The notes beneath the pieces were generated by a model. That model was given only the letters and a program-made list of their open reading frames with translations. It made no database searches and was not told where the DNA came from. A stretch of 64,000 nt of DNA from Eutypella sp. D-1 (lineage: Eukaryota > Ascomycota > Sordariomycetes > Xylariales > Diatrypaceae): NCBI GenBank assembly GCA_023313575.1, contig JAJTTP010000007.1:1302001-1366000 (forward strand). The letters are read 5' to 3'. This document shows, piece after piece, positions 48,511 through 59,504 of this stretch (positions are counted from its first letter, which is position 1; the number at the start of each line of letters is the position of its first letter). The position numbers were made by a program, and so were the translations under genes.

Positions 48511-50177
48511 AGACACAACGATACGGGGCCCAGGCCTTGCGCCGCGCCTCTTCTGCCTTGACGCGCCATAACCCCGAACTCTACCGAGCACGTATACCTG
48601 CGGCGCCGACCCAGACGCCGACATCGCTGCGGACATTGCTGCAGACATCCTCACGCCCACTACACCATGACGCCACCACCGCTTCTCCCACAACCGCTTC
48701 GCCTACCGCTCGTCGACTACACTCTCAGCCCCAGCGGCGCTCAGGCCAGCCCATGACGGAGGCCTCGAACCCCGCCATGGCCTTCCCTTGCCTTGACGCC
48801 ATCGAGGTCAAATCGGCCAAGCTAGAGGCGCGGTCGCTATCCACGGGGCCGGAACCCACCTACACGACGGGAGCCACCGAGGTATACCGGTGCTCGGAGC
48901 CGCTGCTTCTGGATTGGGGCGGCACCCTGCCCGAGTTCGACATCGCCTACGAGACGTGGGGCACCCTCAACGCCGACCGCTCCAATGCCATCCTGCTGCA
49001 TACCGGGCTGTCGGCCTCGTCGCACGCCCACTCCACCGCGAGTAACCCGCAGCCGGGGTGGTGGGAGAAATTCATCGGGCCCGGCGGCTGCCTCGACACC
49101 GACAAGTACTTCGTGGTCTGCACCAACGTGATTGGGGGGTGCTTCGGGTCCACGGGCCCGAGCAGCGTCGACCCGGCCGACGGGCAGCGCTACGCCACGC
49201 GGTTCCCCATCCTCACGGTCGACGACATGGTGCGCGCGCAGTTCCGGCTGCTGGACGCACTGGGCGTGGACCGGCTCTACGCGAGCGTCGGCTCCAGCAT
49301 GGGCGGCATGCAGTCGCTGGCGGCGGGGGCGCTGTTCCCGGAGCGCGTGGGCCGCATCGTCTCCATCAGCGGGTGCGCGCGCAGCCACCCCTACAGCATC
49401 GCTATGCGCCACACCCAGCGGCAGGTGCTGATGATGGACCCGAACTGGAACCGGGGTTTCTACTACGGCGCCGGTCGCGTGCCCCCGCACGCCGGCATGA
49501 AGCTCGCACGCGAGATCGCCACCGTGACCTATCGGTCGGGTCCCGAATGGGAGCAGCGGTTCGGCCGCCGCCGCGCCGACCCGGGCAAGCCGCCCGCCCT
49601 CTGTCCCGACTTCCTCATCGAGACCTACCTCGACCACGCCGGCGAGAAGTTCTGCCTCACCTACGACCCCAACAGTCTGCTCTACGTCAGCAAGGCCATG
49701 GACCTCTTCGACCTCGGCCAGGCGAGCCAGCGCGCCGCCGCCGACCGCCGCAGGGACCACGAGGCGCGCATCCGCGCCGCCGGCCCCGACGCCCGCGGCG
49801 CCACCCTCACCGATGCCTCCTGCAGCCTCACCCTGCCGGACCTGCCGTATGCAGAGCAGCCCGATAGCGCGAAGGGCAGGGAAGAAGAGTCCCACGACCT
49901 ATCGCCGCTGTCGTTGTCGCCCGACGCGCACCCGCCGGAGGACCTGGTACGCGGGCTCGCGGCGCTGCGGGACACCCCGACGCTCGTGATGGGCGTCGCC
50001 AGCGACATCCTGTTCCCGGCGTGGCAGCAGCGCGAGGTCGCCAACGCGCTGCGCCTCGCCGGGAACCGCAACGTTGCCCACGTCGAGCTCAGCGAGGAGC
50101 AGAGCCTCTTCGGCCACGACACCTTCCTACTCGACCTTAAGCACGTTGGCGGTGCCGTCAACAACTTCCTCGGCTGA
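48507..50177 (+). CDS. Serine O-acetyltransferase of the MetX-like alpha/beta-hydrolase type, mitochondrial
   Basis: A single 556-aa exon. The enzyme belongs to the homoserine O-acetyltransferase fold family, but the [20 protein letters not shown] and [19 protein letters not shown] blocks are those of the fungal CysA/Cys2 branch, which acetylates serine for cysteine synthesis. The triad is visible: Ser264 in [10 protein letters not shown], Asp500 in VASDILFP and His537 in FGHDTFLLD. Substrate-pocket motifs include [15 protein letters not shown] and [15 protein letters not shown]. The first ~55 residues are Arg/Ser/Thr/Ala-rich with a single Glu, a typical mitochondrial presequence. A second Met (48753) could give a form without it. 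An insert of about 60 residues (540 nt region near 49790-49930) rich in Ser, Pro and Asp precedes the Asp motif. A homoserine-specific Met2 is the alternative. Confidence 0.88.
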   Translation: MKTQRYGAQALRRASSALTRHNPELYRARIPAAPTQTPTSLRTLLQTSSRPLHHDATTASPTTASPTARRLHSQPQRRSGQPMTEASNPAMAFPCLDAIEVKSAKLEARSLSTGPEPTYTTGATEVYRCSEPLLLDWGGTLPEFDIAYETWGTLNADRSNAILLHTGLSASSHAHSTASNPQPGWWEKFIGPGGCLDTDKYFVVCTNVIGGCFGSTGPSSVDPADGQRYATRFPILTVDDMVRAQFRLLDALGVDRLYASVGSSMGGMQSLAAGALFPERVGRIVSISGCARSHPYSIAMRHTQRQVLMMDPNWNRGFYYGAGRVPPHAGMKLAREIATVTYRSGPEWEQRFGRRRADPGKPPALCPDFLIETYLDHAGEKFCLTYDPNSLLYVSKAMDLFDLGQASQRAAADRRRDHEARIRAAGPDARGATLTDASCSLTLPDLPYAEQPDSAKGREEESHDLSPLSLSPDAHPPEDLVRGLAALRDTPTLVMGVASDILFPAWQQREVANALRLAGNRNVAHVELSEEQSLFGHDTFLLDLKHVGGAVNNFLG

Positions 50178-50277
50178 GCTTAATAGTTGGGTTGAGGTTC
50201 GATGACCGGGGAGTTAAGCTACAGCATATATATACAGGAGATGTATGCCCCTGTCTGCGTCGGCGCGGGATTTTGTT

Positions 50278-50309
<32 letters not shown>

Positions 50310-51543
50310 GGTTTACTGCGTGCGCGTGATATGCATGGCTGGGCGTTCCGGAAAAGGGGCATGTATTATTAGTTGTTATCTATACAGAATGCTCAATCTT
50401 TGAAGTCCCGGGCTTATCCGAGTCGACCTACTTCCGCGCATCGAACCCGTGCACCAGGGCTGAGCTAAGGATTTTGAAGGCCCACGTGCTCGTTGTAAAT
50501 TGTTTTGAGGAGCATACGTTCATCTATGGCATCTTCCGTCCTCTAGCACCTTTCTGTATCCCTACCTATTCGAGCAGATATATCTACATATGTTCTCTAC
50601 GCTAGATAGGTGATTACATGTAATTAGAACTTAGGTACTTTAGCCAGTTATGCCAAGAATCTCTAAGGTTACCTCAGATCTATCATCCCAGTTCCAATAT
50701 ACTATCTAGCCTACTCCGGAAGAAGTCGCTTTGTTCTCAAGTGGCACAAAGGTTCTGGAGTCTCATGCATTGGCCACTACCTGTTATTTCACATGCTACT
50801 AACAATACCCATATAGAATTGTATGCTAAAGAACTATCTAATGTGAATTTCCATACACTACTTAGGTAGGTACTTAGAGCTCAGCAATGTAAGGTTGTAC
50901 CCTGAATCAAGTTGTAGATATATCTATCTATGTTTTGGGGGTTATTAACTCTTTGTTTGTAGATCATTCATCATAAAACATCCCGGAACCCGCAGATGAA
51001 CCCTGCGATCTCCGGGGCCATAACCTTAGAAGTGGTAGACTTCCAAGGTTGTGCTAGGCTTAATATGCGGGTAAGGGGCGCCTGATTGGCCGCCCAAAAC
51101 CTGTGATTTTATATACAGTAGTGTACTTGCTATATCACCTAGTATTGCGCATGAAAGTGAATAACAGTGTGCAAGATAATCACTTCTTCCATCTGATCAT
51201 CACGGAGTAAAATCAACTAGAATACAGTGGCCAACTTGGTGGACAAGTCATCCGGACTTACCCCCCTCCTAACATATAACCACAGAACTTGAAAGTCTTC
51301 CCTTCCCTCTCCTCCTCCCCATCTTGCCATTCACAAAGACAAAACCAAAACATCCCACTCCAATCTGATTCACAAACCTGATTCTTTTCACACAATCCCA
51401 AACCCAATCCCATCTCTTGTCTGTGATTCACACAGTCATAAGAAAGTGCCACTCTTAACATCAGTCTAAGACCCATCTTCCTCCAGTCACACCAAGTACA
51501 TCGTTGTGCGCCAGCCAACAAAATACCAGCAGAACCAACAACC
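50178..51543. other. Intergenic
   Basis: 1.4 kb between two + strand genes. It starts with the acetyltransferase 3' UTR and a long T tract (50276-50309); the remainder is AT-rich with no ORF. 51240-51543 is pyrimidine-rich (CCCTCTCCTCC-type), as is common in fungal promoters and 5' UTRs, and leads into the SRA-domain gene. Confidence 0.5.
50276..50309 (+). repeat. T-rich tract after acetyltransferase gene
   Basis: About 32 T residues in 34 positions, 100 bp past the stop codon. It probably lies in the 3' UTR or terminator region. Confidence 0.7.
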
Positions 51544-53108
51544 ATGGAGACTACCATCAAGGTCCTGGATGTGGCGGACACGCCGTGGGCCCGGGTTCGT
51601 GCGTTGCAGTCGTTCGTGCGGGACCTCTCGGACGTGGGCGTGGCTAGCCGAAAAGTCGGACGTGTGCCGGATACCCCGGAGATAGAGGGCCGCCTTAGCA
51701 CCTTGCGCATGTCCCTTGACTGGATGGACAACAGCCTGGAGATGACCCCGGAGATCACCGCCAAGACCAACATCCGCAGGGCCATAGCTGCCCCTTGGAC
51801 TATACCCGGAGCCCACTACCCCGAGGACATCGTCTCCAAGGCCCGCGCCCTCTATGACAGGTGGGAGGCTGAGAACTGGGGCGCTGCTGCTGTTGCTGAT
51901 GCCGAGGATGAGAACAATGGTGAAGCCGGAGCTGCCACTGAAGCCACGACCCCGACGGAGGTAGCCCCGGCCGCTGATGATGCGCCTCTGCCTACTACAC
52001 AGATGGCGATCCCGGCGGCTGACGATCCGCTCTTCGGCACGGGTGGCATGCTATATGGCGTCATCAAGAGGCAGACCCCGAGAGTCACTTACGTGCTGAA
52101 CCCGACCCTGAGACGACCGAACGCTAGGGTTTACGGCCACAATAACATCCAGCCTGGCACTTGGTACGTCTCAATTTACGAACCCCCCCCTCCCACCCCC
52201 CCCGGGCCCCCCTTTCCTTTTTTCTTTTATATAGCAACGTACCATTACGGAAGTCACTCCATTACTCCACCTCGCTTGTGCCTGTCTGCATGTTTTTTCA
52301 TCACTGCTAGGCATATTGTAGTAGAATAATACCCCCGCTGCTTCCCTTTTACAATACAGATATATGAGACTCCGGAAGGACCGGCAAGCTAACAGATCGG
52401 CCCCATTTCCCAGGTACCCGCTGCAGATCGTGGCGCTGGCACACGGCGCGCACGGGGCCCGTATTGCGGGCATCGCGGGCGACACGGCGCTGGGCGCGTA
52501 CTCGATCGTGGTGTCGTCCAAGGGCGCATACGAGGGGCTCGACCGCGACGAGGGCAACCGCCTCTTCTACTCCGGCTCCCACAGTCACGAGAACAAGGAC
52601 CCGGACCGCCCCGGCAAATCCTCGACCGGAACCCAGGCCCTCAAGGCCTCCCTTGCCAGCGGCCGCCCCGTCCGCGTCCTCCGCTCCGGCGGCGGCACCG
52701 GAAACCACCGCTGGGCCCCCGATTCCGGCATCCGCTACGATGGCCTCTACCGCGTCGTGAGGAAGTTGACGCCCTTGAACGCGCGAGGTATGTGTGATGA
52801 TTTTCCTGTCAATGAGCTGCAGTCCATCCCTCATTTTCCTATATCCGTTCGTTAGACATAGCCGGGGTCCTCGTCCTGGCATCTCGCGAAGGAGTTGTGC
52901 CTCTTCGGTTCTAGCTATTTCCCCTTACTCCAAAATATCGTTCGCTCCGAGTTTACCACACTCACTAACGTCCAATGCTCCAGGTGGCATGTACGAGCAG
53001 TTCGAGCTGCAGCGCGAGCCGGGCCAGCGATCGCTGAGCGATATCTGCCGGTCCTCCCCCACGGCCACCCAGAGGATCGAGTGGGATCGCATCCAGCGGG
53101 GCAACTGA
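51544..53108 (+). CDS. SRA/YDG-domain protein (putative modified-cytosine reader)
   Basis: Exons 51544-52163, 52414-52787 and 52984-53108 give 372 aa. Donors are GTACGT and GTATGT; acceptors are CAG; the first intron has a GCTAAC branch. The SRA (SET- and RING-associated) domain spans about residues 200-350: GTWYPLQIVALAHGAHGARI, AGIAGDTALGAYSIVV, GNRLFYSGSHSHENKD, SGRPVRVLRSGGG, then RYDGLYRVVRK with the YDG signature, and MYEQFELQREPGQ closing the barrel. In UHRF1 and plant SUVH proteins this domain flips and binds 5-methylcytosine. Here there is no RING, PHD or SET domain. Residues 1-115 are helical and unassigned, and 118-165 is an Ala/Glu/Thr/Pro linker. The DNA-modification role is inferred from the family. 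The gene stands alone; its neighbours do not help. Confidence 0.87.
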
Positions 53109-54118
53109 GATGATGTCAGAAGCGATGAGTTGTTCTAGCAAATGCTTGCGTATGCGCTCAAGAAGCCGGGTGGACGAATGAGTTCGTTGGCGTATTTTCT
53201 ATTCCCAGTCAGGATGAACGAGAATGAGTTCGTCCTATTAGAATGAGCATAGCCGGAGTCTGCGCTGTAAAAACTTTTCTTCTTTGCTTAATTAGCTATG
53301 CGGTTCGCGATCACTTTGACCCTAGAGCTGCCGGGGTTCACATGTGTGCTTTCAGGAAGTCTACGCGGTTGAGTTTGCGAAATGAAAATCTGCATTATCT
53401 GTTATTAACCCTCAAATAATCCTCACTAGTCGACCCGTGCCCTACCTGTTGTTAATTTCGCTTACCTTTAGAGGCAGTGGCATGTTTGCCTTTGAAAGAA
53501 CACTAGGGCGCTTCGAAGTTACTCAGAGACAGTTCTGCTTGTAGTGACTGCCGTCAAGAAAATGAACACTACATACGTCAGCGGTCAGCGACTAACTCAA
53601 TCATGTTCTCTTGGCGATGGGTTCATGGCCTTATTCAAAACAGCCGGCAGGTTCGTCCCGTTTCTGTTGCTCGGGGGCGTACCTTCAAGACAGCACTAAA
53701 ACAAAAAGTCCGTAGAACCTTCTCATGATCAAACAACACGACTGACGGGAGTAACTATGTTGAAGTAAAGCAAGATGCGGTCGCTACTTCTGTATCGACT
53801 TAGGTGTTTTGAATCATATAGTATCCCTATGAAAAAAGAGTTCACAGCACACCGCAAGAGGGAGTTGGCGAGCCCAAACTATTAACAACATACAAATTAT
53901 CGTGAAATTGTTGTTTATTGCTTACACCAGAGCAGCGGAAGCGGCCGGAACAGTTGCACCATCAGAATAACGCATATAGATACCGAAAATCTCATATCTG
54001 GCCCATAAGCATAAGAATATCGTACGGCTACACTCCCTACCATTGCTGCGGACGGCCACATATCGGAATCATCCTACTCTACAGAGACTACTGGTCTACA
54101 TATAATCACTTGAGAAGC
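53109..54118. other. Intergenic
   Basis: 1 kb between two + strand genes. The reading frame of the next gene stays open upstream to 53918, but that stretch looks non-coding (His/Arg/Tyr-rich without pattern). Nothing else is seen. Confidence 0.5.
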
Positions 54119-54868
54119 ATGGCTTCGAGTCAAGACCTTTTCACTTGTCATTGTCAAGACGACGGAATGCATTGGACTGTGCCTCCTTTCCCCATGGATA
54201 GGAGCCTTGCCCTCAAGAATTTCGTCGAGAACAGCTCCTCCCAGATAGGCTACATAACTATGCATACCTTCCACGACACTCGCACTCAAGACGAAGCAAG
54301 GTGTATATGCGACCACTACGACCACTTAATGCGTGCACATATGGGGTTATCTCCTCAGGATAAGCTCCATGAACGCTACTATCTAGCCCGGCGTGTAACT
54401 ATCTCCACGGAAAACCACAAAAGGCCCGAGACCGCACTCAGGCGACTGATCCAGCTTACTATATCCGAACTGGGCCTGCACTTCGGCCTCGTCCTCGATA
54501 ACGGGGGTAACTGTGATACCATCGAGAGTCTGCTTCGGCATTTTGACGACACGGTGCTTCTTCTCACACAAGTACACAAGTCGAAGATCGAGGATAAGAA
54601 CTTCCCCCGCTTCATATTCATGATCGCCCAAATCGAATCCGCACTCATGGCCGGGTACTCACGGGTGGAGAGCTTCGTCAGAGCTCTGGAGACCCTATTC
54701 GATGCCATCCCGACGGGGAGGCTCGTCTTCATCGTCTATGGGTGGTTCAATACCGACAAGCTGTTTAGCGAAGCGGTGCAGATTTATGAGGCTTATGATC
54801 GAATGACGACCCTGGATGAACCGGAGGTAACTGATGTTGGTGGTGAAGAGGAATGGCAATTTATTTAG
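54119..54868 (+). CDS. Hypothetical protein, 249 aa
   Basis: A single-exon ORF of 249 codons from ATG 54119 (MASSQDLFTCHCQDDG). An earlier in-frame Met at 53918 would add 67 residues of poor coding character, so the inner start is preferred. The sequence is balanced and protein-like, with predicted helices (ETALRRLIQLTISELGL, TIESLLRHFDDTVLLLTQVH, SRVESFVRALETLFDA) and a hydrophobic strand GRLVFIVYGWF, ending in an acidic tail (EPEVTDVGGEEEWQFI). A cluster of Cys/His (TCHCQDDGMHW, CICDHYDH) in the first 70 residues could bind metal, but the spacing fits no family I know. No signal peptide or membrane segment. It may be an orphan gene of the accessory right end. Confidence 0.6.
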   Translation: MASSQDLFTCHCQDDGMHWTVPPFPMDRSLALKNFVENSSSQIGYITMHTFHDTRTQDEARCICDHYDHLMRAHMGLSPQDKLHERYYLARRVTISTENHKRPETALRRLIQLTISELGLHFGLVLDNGGNCDTIESLLRHFDDTVLLLTQVHKSKIEDKNFPRFIFMIAQIESALMAGYSRVESFVRALETLFDAIPTGRLVFIVYGWFNTDKLFSEAVQIYEAYDRMTTLDEPEVTDVGGEEEWQFI

Positions 54869-55436
54869 CTGTCTTCGGGCTTGGAATACCCCCGATTCAA
54901 ACGCTCATGTGGTTTATTATGATATCCATTCCCGCAGACCTGCTGTACCCTCAATATAATTACTACTGGTGTCACTATGGGTCTATGTCTTACTTGATCT
55001 TATAATAAGACTGCTCATATCGAGGAAGCAGTACTAATTCAGTCCGAGTCACAGGCCCAGCAGGCTGACATTTCATTCAAGTACCCTTTTTTTTAAGTTA
55101 ACCTTGAATGTTTTCATCGATGTCACCATCCCGATAAGTGTAGTTCTTTCCGAGGTGTTAAGCTATAACCATTAGATCCCCCGAGCCCTTTTTCATCCAG
55201 GTAGAATTTCAGCCTTGCCTACGGCTGACCGATAGATCCCGGGATTCCTCCATTCCTAAACGCAAACCATATCTTCGTGAGGGTATCGTGATCCCATATC
55301 CGTTATAGTTCTATGTACAATTGCTGGTTCCTGTAGGCTGTTTCGTCTAGGACACCCAGCTGCGTGCCCGCCACCGTAAACTCCGAGATTGTGTATTATA
55401 ATCAATGCACTAGCGCTGTTTTTCTTTTCTGTATCA
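54869..55436. other. Convergent intergenic region
   Basis: 568 bp between the stops of the 249-aa gene (+) and the rhodopsin-domain gene (-). AT-rich, with no ORF. Confidence 0.5.
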
Positions 55437-57032
55437 TCATTCGTATTGCACAGTGACAGTTTTTGTCTGGACGATCTTCGAGCCTGGGTTATCTATGATC
55501 GCCTTGTCGCTCCGGTCGTCGTCCACATCCCCACTTGCTCTTCCGGTGGCGACCTCCACAGTCATCTGTCTGTCGTTCGGGTTCCGCGTGCGGCCGGACA
55601 TCGCGTACAGCTCGGTGCCGTCGCTAAACTTCTCGTACTGGTTTCGGCTCCGTCGCGCCCTGACCAGATCCCCCGAGTTGCCGGAAGCGGGGCCGGTATT
55701 CGCACTGCCGCCGCTTTGGCTGTCGCAAAATAGTCTCGGCATCGTGTGCCGGCAGAACCTGCGGAGCGTCGGTAGGGAGCCGCAGATAATGAAAAGATTC
55801 GCCTCGACGAAGCTGTAGTCGGGAGTTGCCATGGGTTAGCAGCCGAAATATAGCTCGACACAATGCAGGCCAAGAAATCTAATGCACCTACACCCACATG
55901 CTCGCAGGAGCAGTGTCCCACGGCTGATCGCTGCTGGATAGCAAAGGCAGTAATAGCACGAGTCTGATGATAGACGTAGCCACGGTCCTGTTGTCATGTC
56001 AATTGGCGTGGTCTTCTTGGTTTAGAATCTTGATATTCCCTACATGGACCCTAGCGCAAAGACGAACATGGCTATGGCTTTCTGAGACCACTTCATCCGG
56101 AGACCTAGGAGCATCTTGCTCGGTAATATGAATAGGATGACGTCGGTAACAATATTCGCCAGGGCGGTAGCTATGTATAATGCGGGGCGGTCGATGCAGT
56201 CGCCGGTCATGCTCGAATCCCAGGACATGCGGACCGGCCGACAGCTGAATATGAGCAGCAGGGTGATGACGGGTGAGTAGGTGACCACGATCCCGATGGT
56301 GGCCCAGACCGAAACTCGGAACCACCTCTGTGGTGATATCTGAAGATAGAAGCTGAGCAGCGCTAGTTTCGTGAGGCCGTTACAAATCGCATACACTGGT
56401 GACGACAGATACATGCTCTGCGTACATCAGCACTCAATCCACCTAGTTTCTCCAGTTCCTTCCCAGGAGGGGGCTGGTTACTTACAAGTGTGAAGCGATC
56501 ATGTCTCTCAATCGGCATCTCCCAGGCATGTACACCTAGCCCGTTGAATTGTAAAGACCCTACGAGGATTGATGAGTGCCGAACTCACTCTCGAAATGTG
56601 CAGAGGGTTTGCTTACATGTATTGATGGCTTGCGTGGCTATTGAAAATATCTAGTGATACCATCGTTAATGGCACATCCATATAATTGCTACACGCGATC
56701 CTTCGGAAGCGGCTACACACCCATGCTAAGATCAAAAACGCTACCATACGTTAGTTGTTCGTTCAAAGATTGTTTAGGTTCACCATGACTAGATGTGGTG
56801 AACATATTGCATCGGGAATCTTCATACCATCGTCAATATGCAAACCCTTCGCGAGATATATCCTAGTGTATAACCTTTGGCCGAGAGAAAAGGTTGCTAG
56901 CAACCCGCCAACGGCGAAGAGCCAGTAGTGCTCGACATGTAGGTTCTTCTGGGGATTTTCGAAATCAACCACATAGCCCTCAGGCGGCGAGCTAAAAGTA
57001 ACGACGCCATTTGTCGTTGGAAAGGGCGGCAT
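55437..57032 (-). CDS. Fungal rhodopsin-domain (SAT4/PTH11-like) integral membrane protein, seven exons
   Basis: Seven exons were joined on the minus strand: 57032-56828, 56740-56721, 56650-56617, 56559-56486, 56417-56044, 55987-55892 and 55812-55437, total 392 aa. Every junction keeps frame and family motifs: HIDDA, FLILAW (20-nt exon 2), IFSIATQAIN, GLGVHAWEMPIERHDRFTL, LYLSSPVY-type NGLTKLALLSFYLQI, FSCRPVRMSWD, ATALANIVTDVILFILPSKM, SSDQPWDTAPASMW and FVEANLFIICGSLPTLRRF. These match the fungal Rhodopsin domain family (Pfam Fung_rhodopsin), predicted seven-helix plasma-membrane proteins that include Pth11-like receptors, without a CFEM domain here. The C-terminal ~110 residues are hydrophilic and cytoplasmic. 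The retinal lysine of true opsins is not expected in this family. Ligand unknown. Confidence 0.88.
56721..56740 (-). other. 20-nt micro-exon (exon 2 of the rhodopsin-domain gene)
   Basis: This exon is flanked by a GGTAG acceptor and a GTGTGT donor. It adds the residues (A)FLILAW that join the end of helix 1-2 (GLHIDD) to IFSIATQ. Omitting it would shift the frame. Confidence 0.75.
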
Positions 57033-57468
57033 CGTGAGATCTTAATAGGGCCTGGGTTCAAGGTGGACTCTGCAAGACCCAGCGGAAGTGAGAGAAACCT
57101 AGTTGTGTTGGCGTAGGTCCACGTATTTGAAAGATCTGGCATATCGGTTCTGAAGATCACGTCGATTTCGATATGGGGGAAGCTAGGGTTAACATTCAAA
57201 AGCAGTCTATGAATGTGTCGATCCCCCGATACGATGGGTATTGTCGCAGGATGGAGCATGAAGGTTCGGGGGACCGAGTCTGCTTGCCTGCCAGTTCGCC
57301 GACATCTTGCGCGCGATTGGAATCATCATAGCTTGTGCTTGGCGTCCAAGGAAGTTTTCTCTTCCCCATGTCTTGATTCGGGGTCTCGCCTGGTCAACAA
57401 TATTATTATACATGAAACTCCTTGGGGGCTTGATCCGTGACTCCACTATGCTCTAAATTCTTGCTGCT
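57033..57468. other. 5' region of the rhodopsin-domain gene
   Basis: 436 bp upstream of the membrane-protein start, without a supported gene. It should contain that gene's promoter and 5' UTR. Confidence 0.45.
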
Positions 57469-57821
57469 TCACTTAACCCATTTGCGCCATTGTCCGCCGG
57501 AATAACCCGATAAGTCATTATGTATTGCTTTCTTTCCCGCCGGATGCTTAAACATAACAATGCTGTCGGGGGGGAAAGTAGAGATCATAACGCTTGATGA
57601 GTACTGCATCACGTTGTCCCTCAATTTGCTCGTTATACCGCGTCTCAGAGATTTCTTGTCGCGCCATACATAACTACCTACAGAAATATAATGAGCGTCG
57701 GATATCATATTTTAGGAGGGAATTCAGTAACGCCGACTTACAGACTCACTAGACCCCATACGTCGCTGTCAGGCCCCGGAAGCCGTCCGGCTTCGGGTAT
57801 ACCTTGCACGACCGGGAACAT
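57469..57821 (-). CDS. Possible small two-exon gene or gene fragment (94 aa)
   Basis: Exons 57821-57742 and 57673-57469 can be joined by a 68-nt intron with GTAAGT donor, TTACTGA branch and TAG acceptor, giving 94 codons ending SGYSGGQWRKWVK. The second exon has protein-like composition (VMISTFPPDSIVMFKHP, KKAIHNDLSGYSGGQW). The first starts MFPVVQGIPEAGRLPG. I do not recognise the family. It could be the 3' end of a decayed longer gene, because the neighbouring segments (58629-59504 and 60686-61404) are also broken or unresolved. Confidence 0.35.
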
Positions 57822-58628
57822 CCTAGTTGAGTGAAGCCAGAAAGCGCATGGCTAGCGGTGATCCGTGGGTATTTGACCCACAAAGATACGGGGCCGCAAC
57901 GGCGGCCGACACGCTTGTCAAAGGCATGAAATTAGACTGGCCTGGATTCGAATCTACACTAACTAGTGGGAAGAATCAAGCTATTGCCTGCATGGAAGGG
58001 AAGCGTGAACCATGCTGTAACATTCATAACATCGCAGAGTAATGGGGTGTTGCTGCACAGTGAGCAGTAAGTAGTTAGTGAGCTAGTTGGATCTGTAGGA
58101 AGGAAAGTCCAGGCTAGATATGTAGCTGAAGTTGTGATTTACCCTCGAACAGTTCACTCAGCCATCAACTAAACTTCATGTGGCTTGAGCCAACTAATAG
58201 TTCATGAACCCCGCGTGCATGGCGTGAGGGTACTGCCGAGCGCCCGTAGCCACCAAAAACTAGTTTCTCGGCAAGCTAGTACTTGCCCAACTTGTCTGTC
58301 TTGAAGGGTCTGAGTATTCTACTGCTGCACGACCAAAAGTCAGGCCGAAGGTGACAACAGCGGGTGACATTCTCACTTGGAGAGCATGGATGTCTTCACT
58401 AAGCGATCGAGAAAATGCAGTCTCCTCCCATCACTTCATCATATTTGATGTTGCCTTGCTTTGCTTGTTTATTTATAGCTATCAGCTACACACAGCCGAC
58501 AAGGACATCGCCGTTACGTCCGGAATCCGTTACCAATTGCGTCCAAGTGCTTTCAGCCCGCGTTTATCCATACATAGAGGGCCGCACTTTGTCCCTTCCT
58601 TAACCCTCGCCTTGGTAGCCGGTGGCGA
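57822..58628. other. Intergenic
   Basis: About 800 bp with a 71-codon + strand ORF (57827-58042) that begins with TTG right after a stop codon and has no recognised domain. Otherwise empty. Confidence 0.4.
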
Positions 58629-59504
58629 TCACGCCTGGTCTCTGATCTGTGCTGGTACGAGCTTTGTCCCCATCTTGTCGATCTCCCTCCGATCTATGAA
58701 TTGTAGCTTGGGTCTCATGCGGCAGGCGGACTGGGCGATGCCTTGAAGCATCCGGGAACGTCGTACCTCGTCGGGCATATTAGAACAGAGGAGTTCATCC
58801 CAAGTTAAATTCAACCATGCAATGTCAAAACGGGGATGCTGCGTTGGAAGGCGACCGTTGGGTTGTGTGCACTGTTCCTCACTGATATCGTCCTTGTACT
58901 GTAACAAGTCTGGGCATATTAGCTTGCAGCCATCTTGGTATCTGCTGTATGCGCTGTATGCGCTGTATTCGCAGTCGCCCTCATGGATAAGCCAGATATC
59001 TTTCGACTACGATTGAATATCCACGACTAAGTCGAATGCGGTGGTTATAGGCCCTGATTTATGGTGCATTACCAACGTGCCGATATTTGCTACAACATAA
59101 GGGAGGGCTAGCGGTGAATCCTTGGCTTCCGCCTTTGTTACCAGTTTGGCGTATTGACTATCCGCTTGAGTTACGAAGACTTCCGACCACACTATTAGGT
59201 GGCAGTATTCACACCCGATCTGAAGCTTGTAGCCGAGATGGGTGATTGGGAAATATTTAATAGGATATTTGTTGCTTAAAAGCCAAAAGAAGTCGCGCGA
59301 TGTCAAGACCGTCATCTGTTTTATACCGCGTACGAAATGCGTTGTATCTGCAGCCGATAGTTCCAGGTGTTTGCCTGGTTCTTCGTCTGCATCGCTGGGC
59401 TGATCAACGGACTGGTCCGCGTTGTTGGGTGTGGGCGAAGGGTCTTCGTAGTAGGTATACGTGGTGTTCTCCTGCGTCGATAGTCGTAGATCTATAGTAT
59501 ACAT
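58629..59504 (-). pseudogene. Hypothetical gene interrupted by one in-frame TAG (or carrying a 48-nt intron)
   Basis: One frame stays open for 292 codons from ATG 59504 to the stop at 58629-58631 except for a single TAG at 59009-59007, between VVDIQS and SKDIWLIHEG. The sequence is protein-like on both sides: MYTIDLRLSTQ, TSRDFFWLLSNKYPIKYFPI and YKLQIGCEYCHLIVWSEVF before the stop; DGCKLICPDLLQYKDDISEE and RFDIAWLNLTWDELLCSNMP after it. CAG-to-TAG is a C-to-T change in a CpA context, the kind RIP makes. Alternatively a 48-nt intron (GTAGTC donor overlapping the TAG, ACAG acceptor, length divisible by three) would remove it, but its donor and branch are poor. No family is recognised. Confidence 0.55.

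Noticed and set aside
48837..49895. 352-codon ORF antisense to the serine O-acetyltransferase
   Set aside because: It mirrors a GC-rich coding strand and is Gly/Ala/Arg/Val-heavy with no domain; the sense strand has full enzyme motifs.
50430..50485. tRNA-like TTAGCTCAG and GGGTTCGAT on the minus strand
   Set aside because: The A- and B-box-like words are too close together and no acceptor or anticodon stem can be formed.
57827..58042. 71-codon plus-strand ORF
   Set aside because: Begins with TTG after a stop; no domain and no exon partner.
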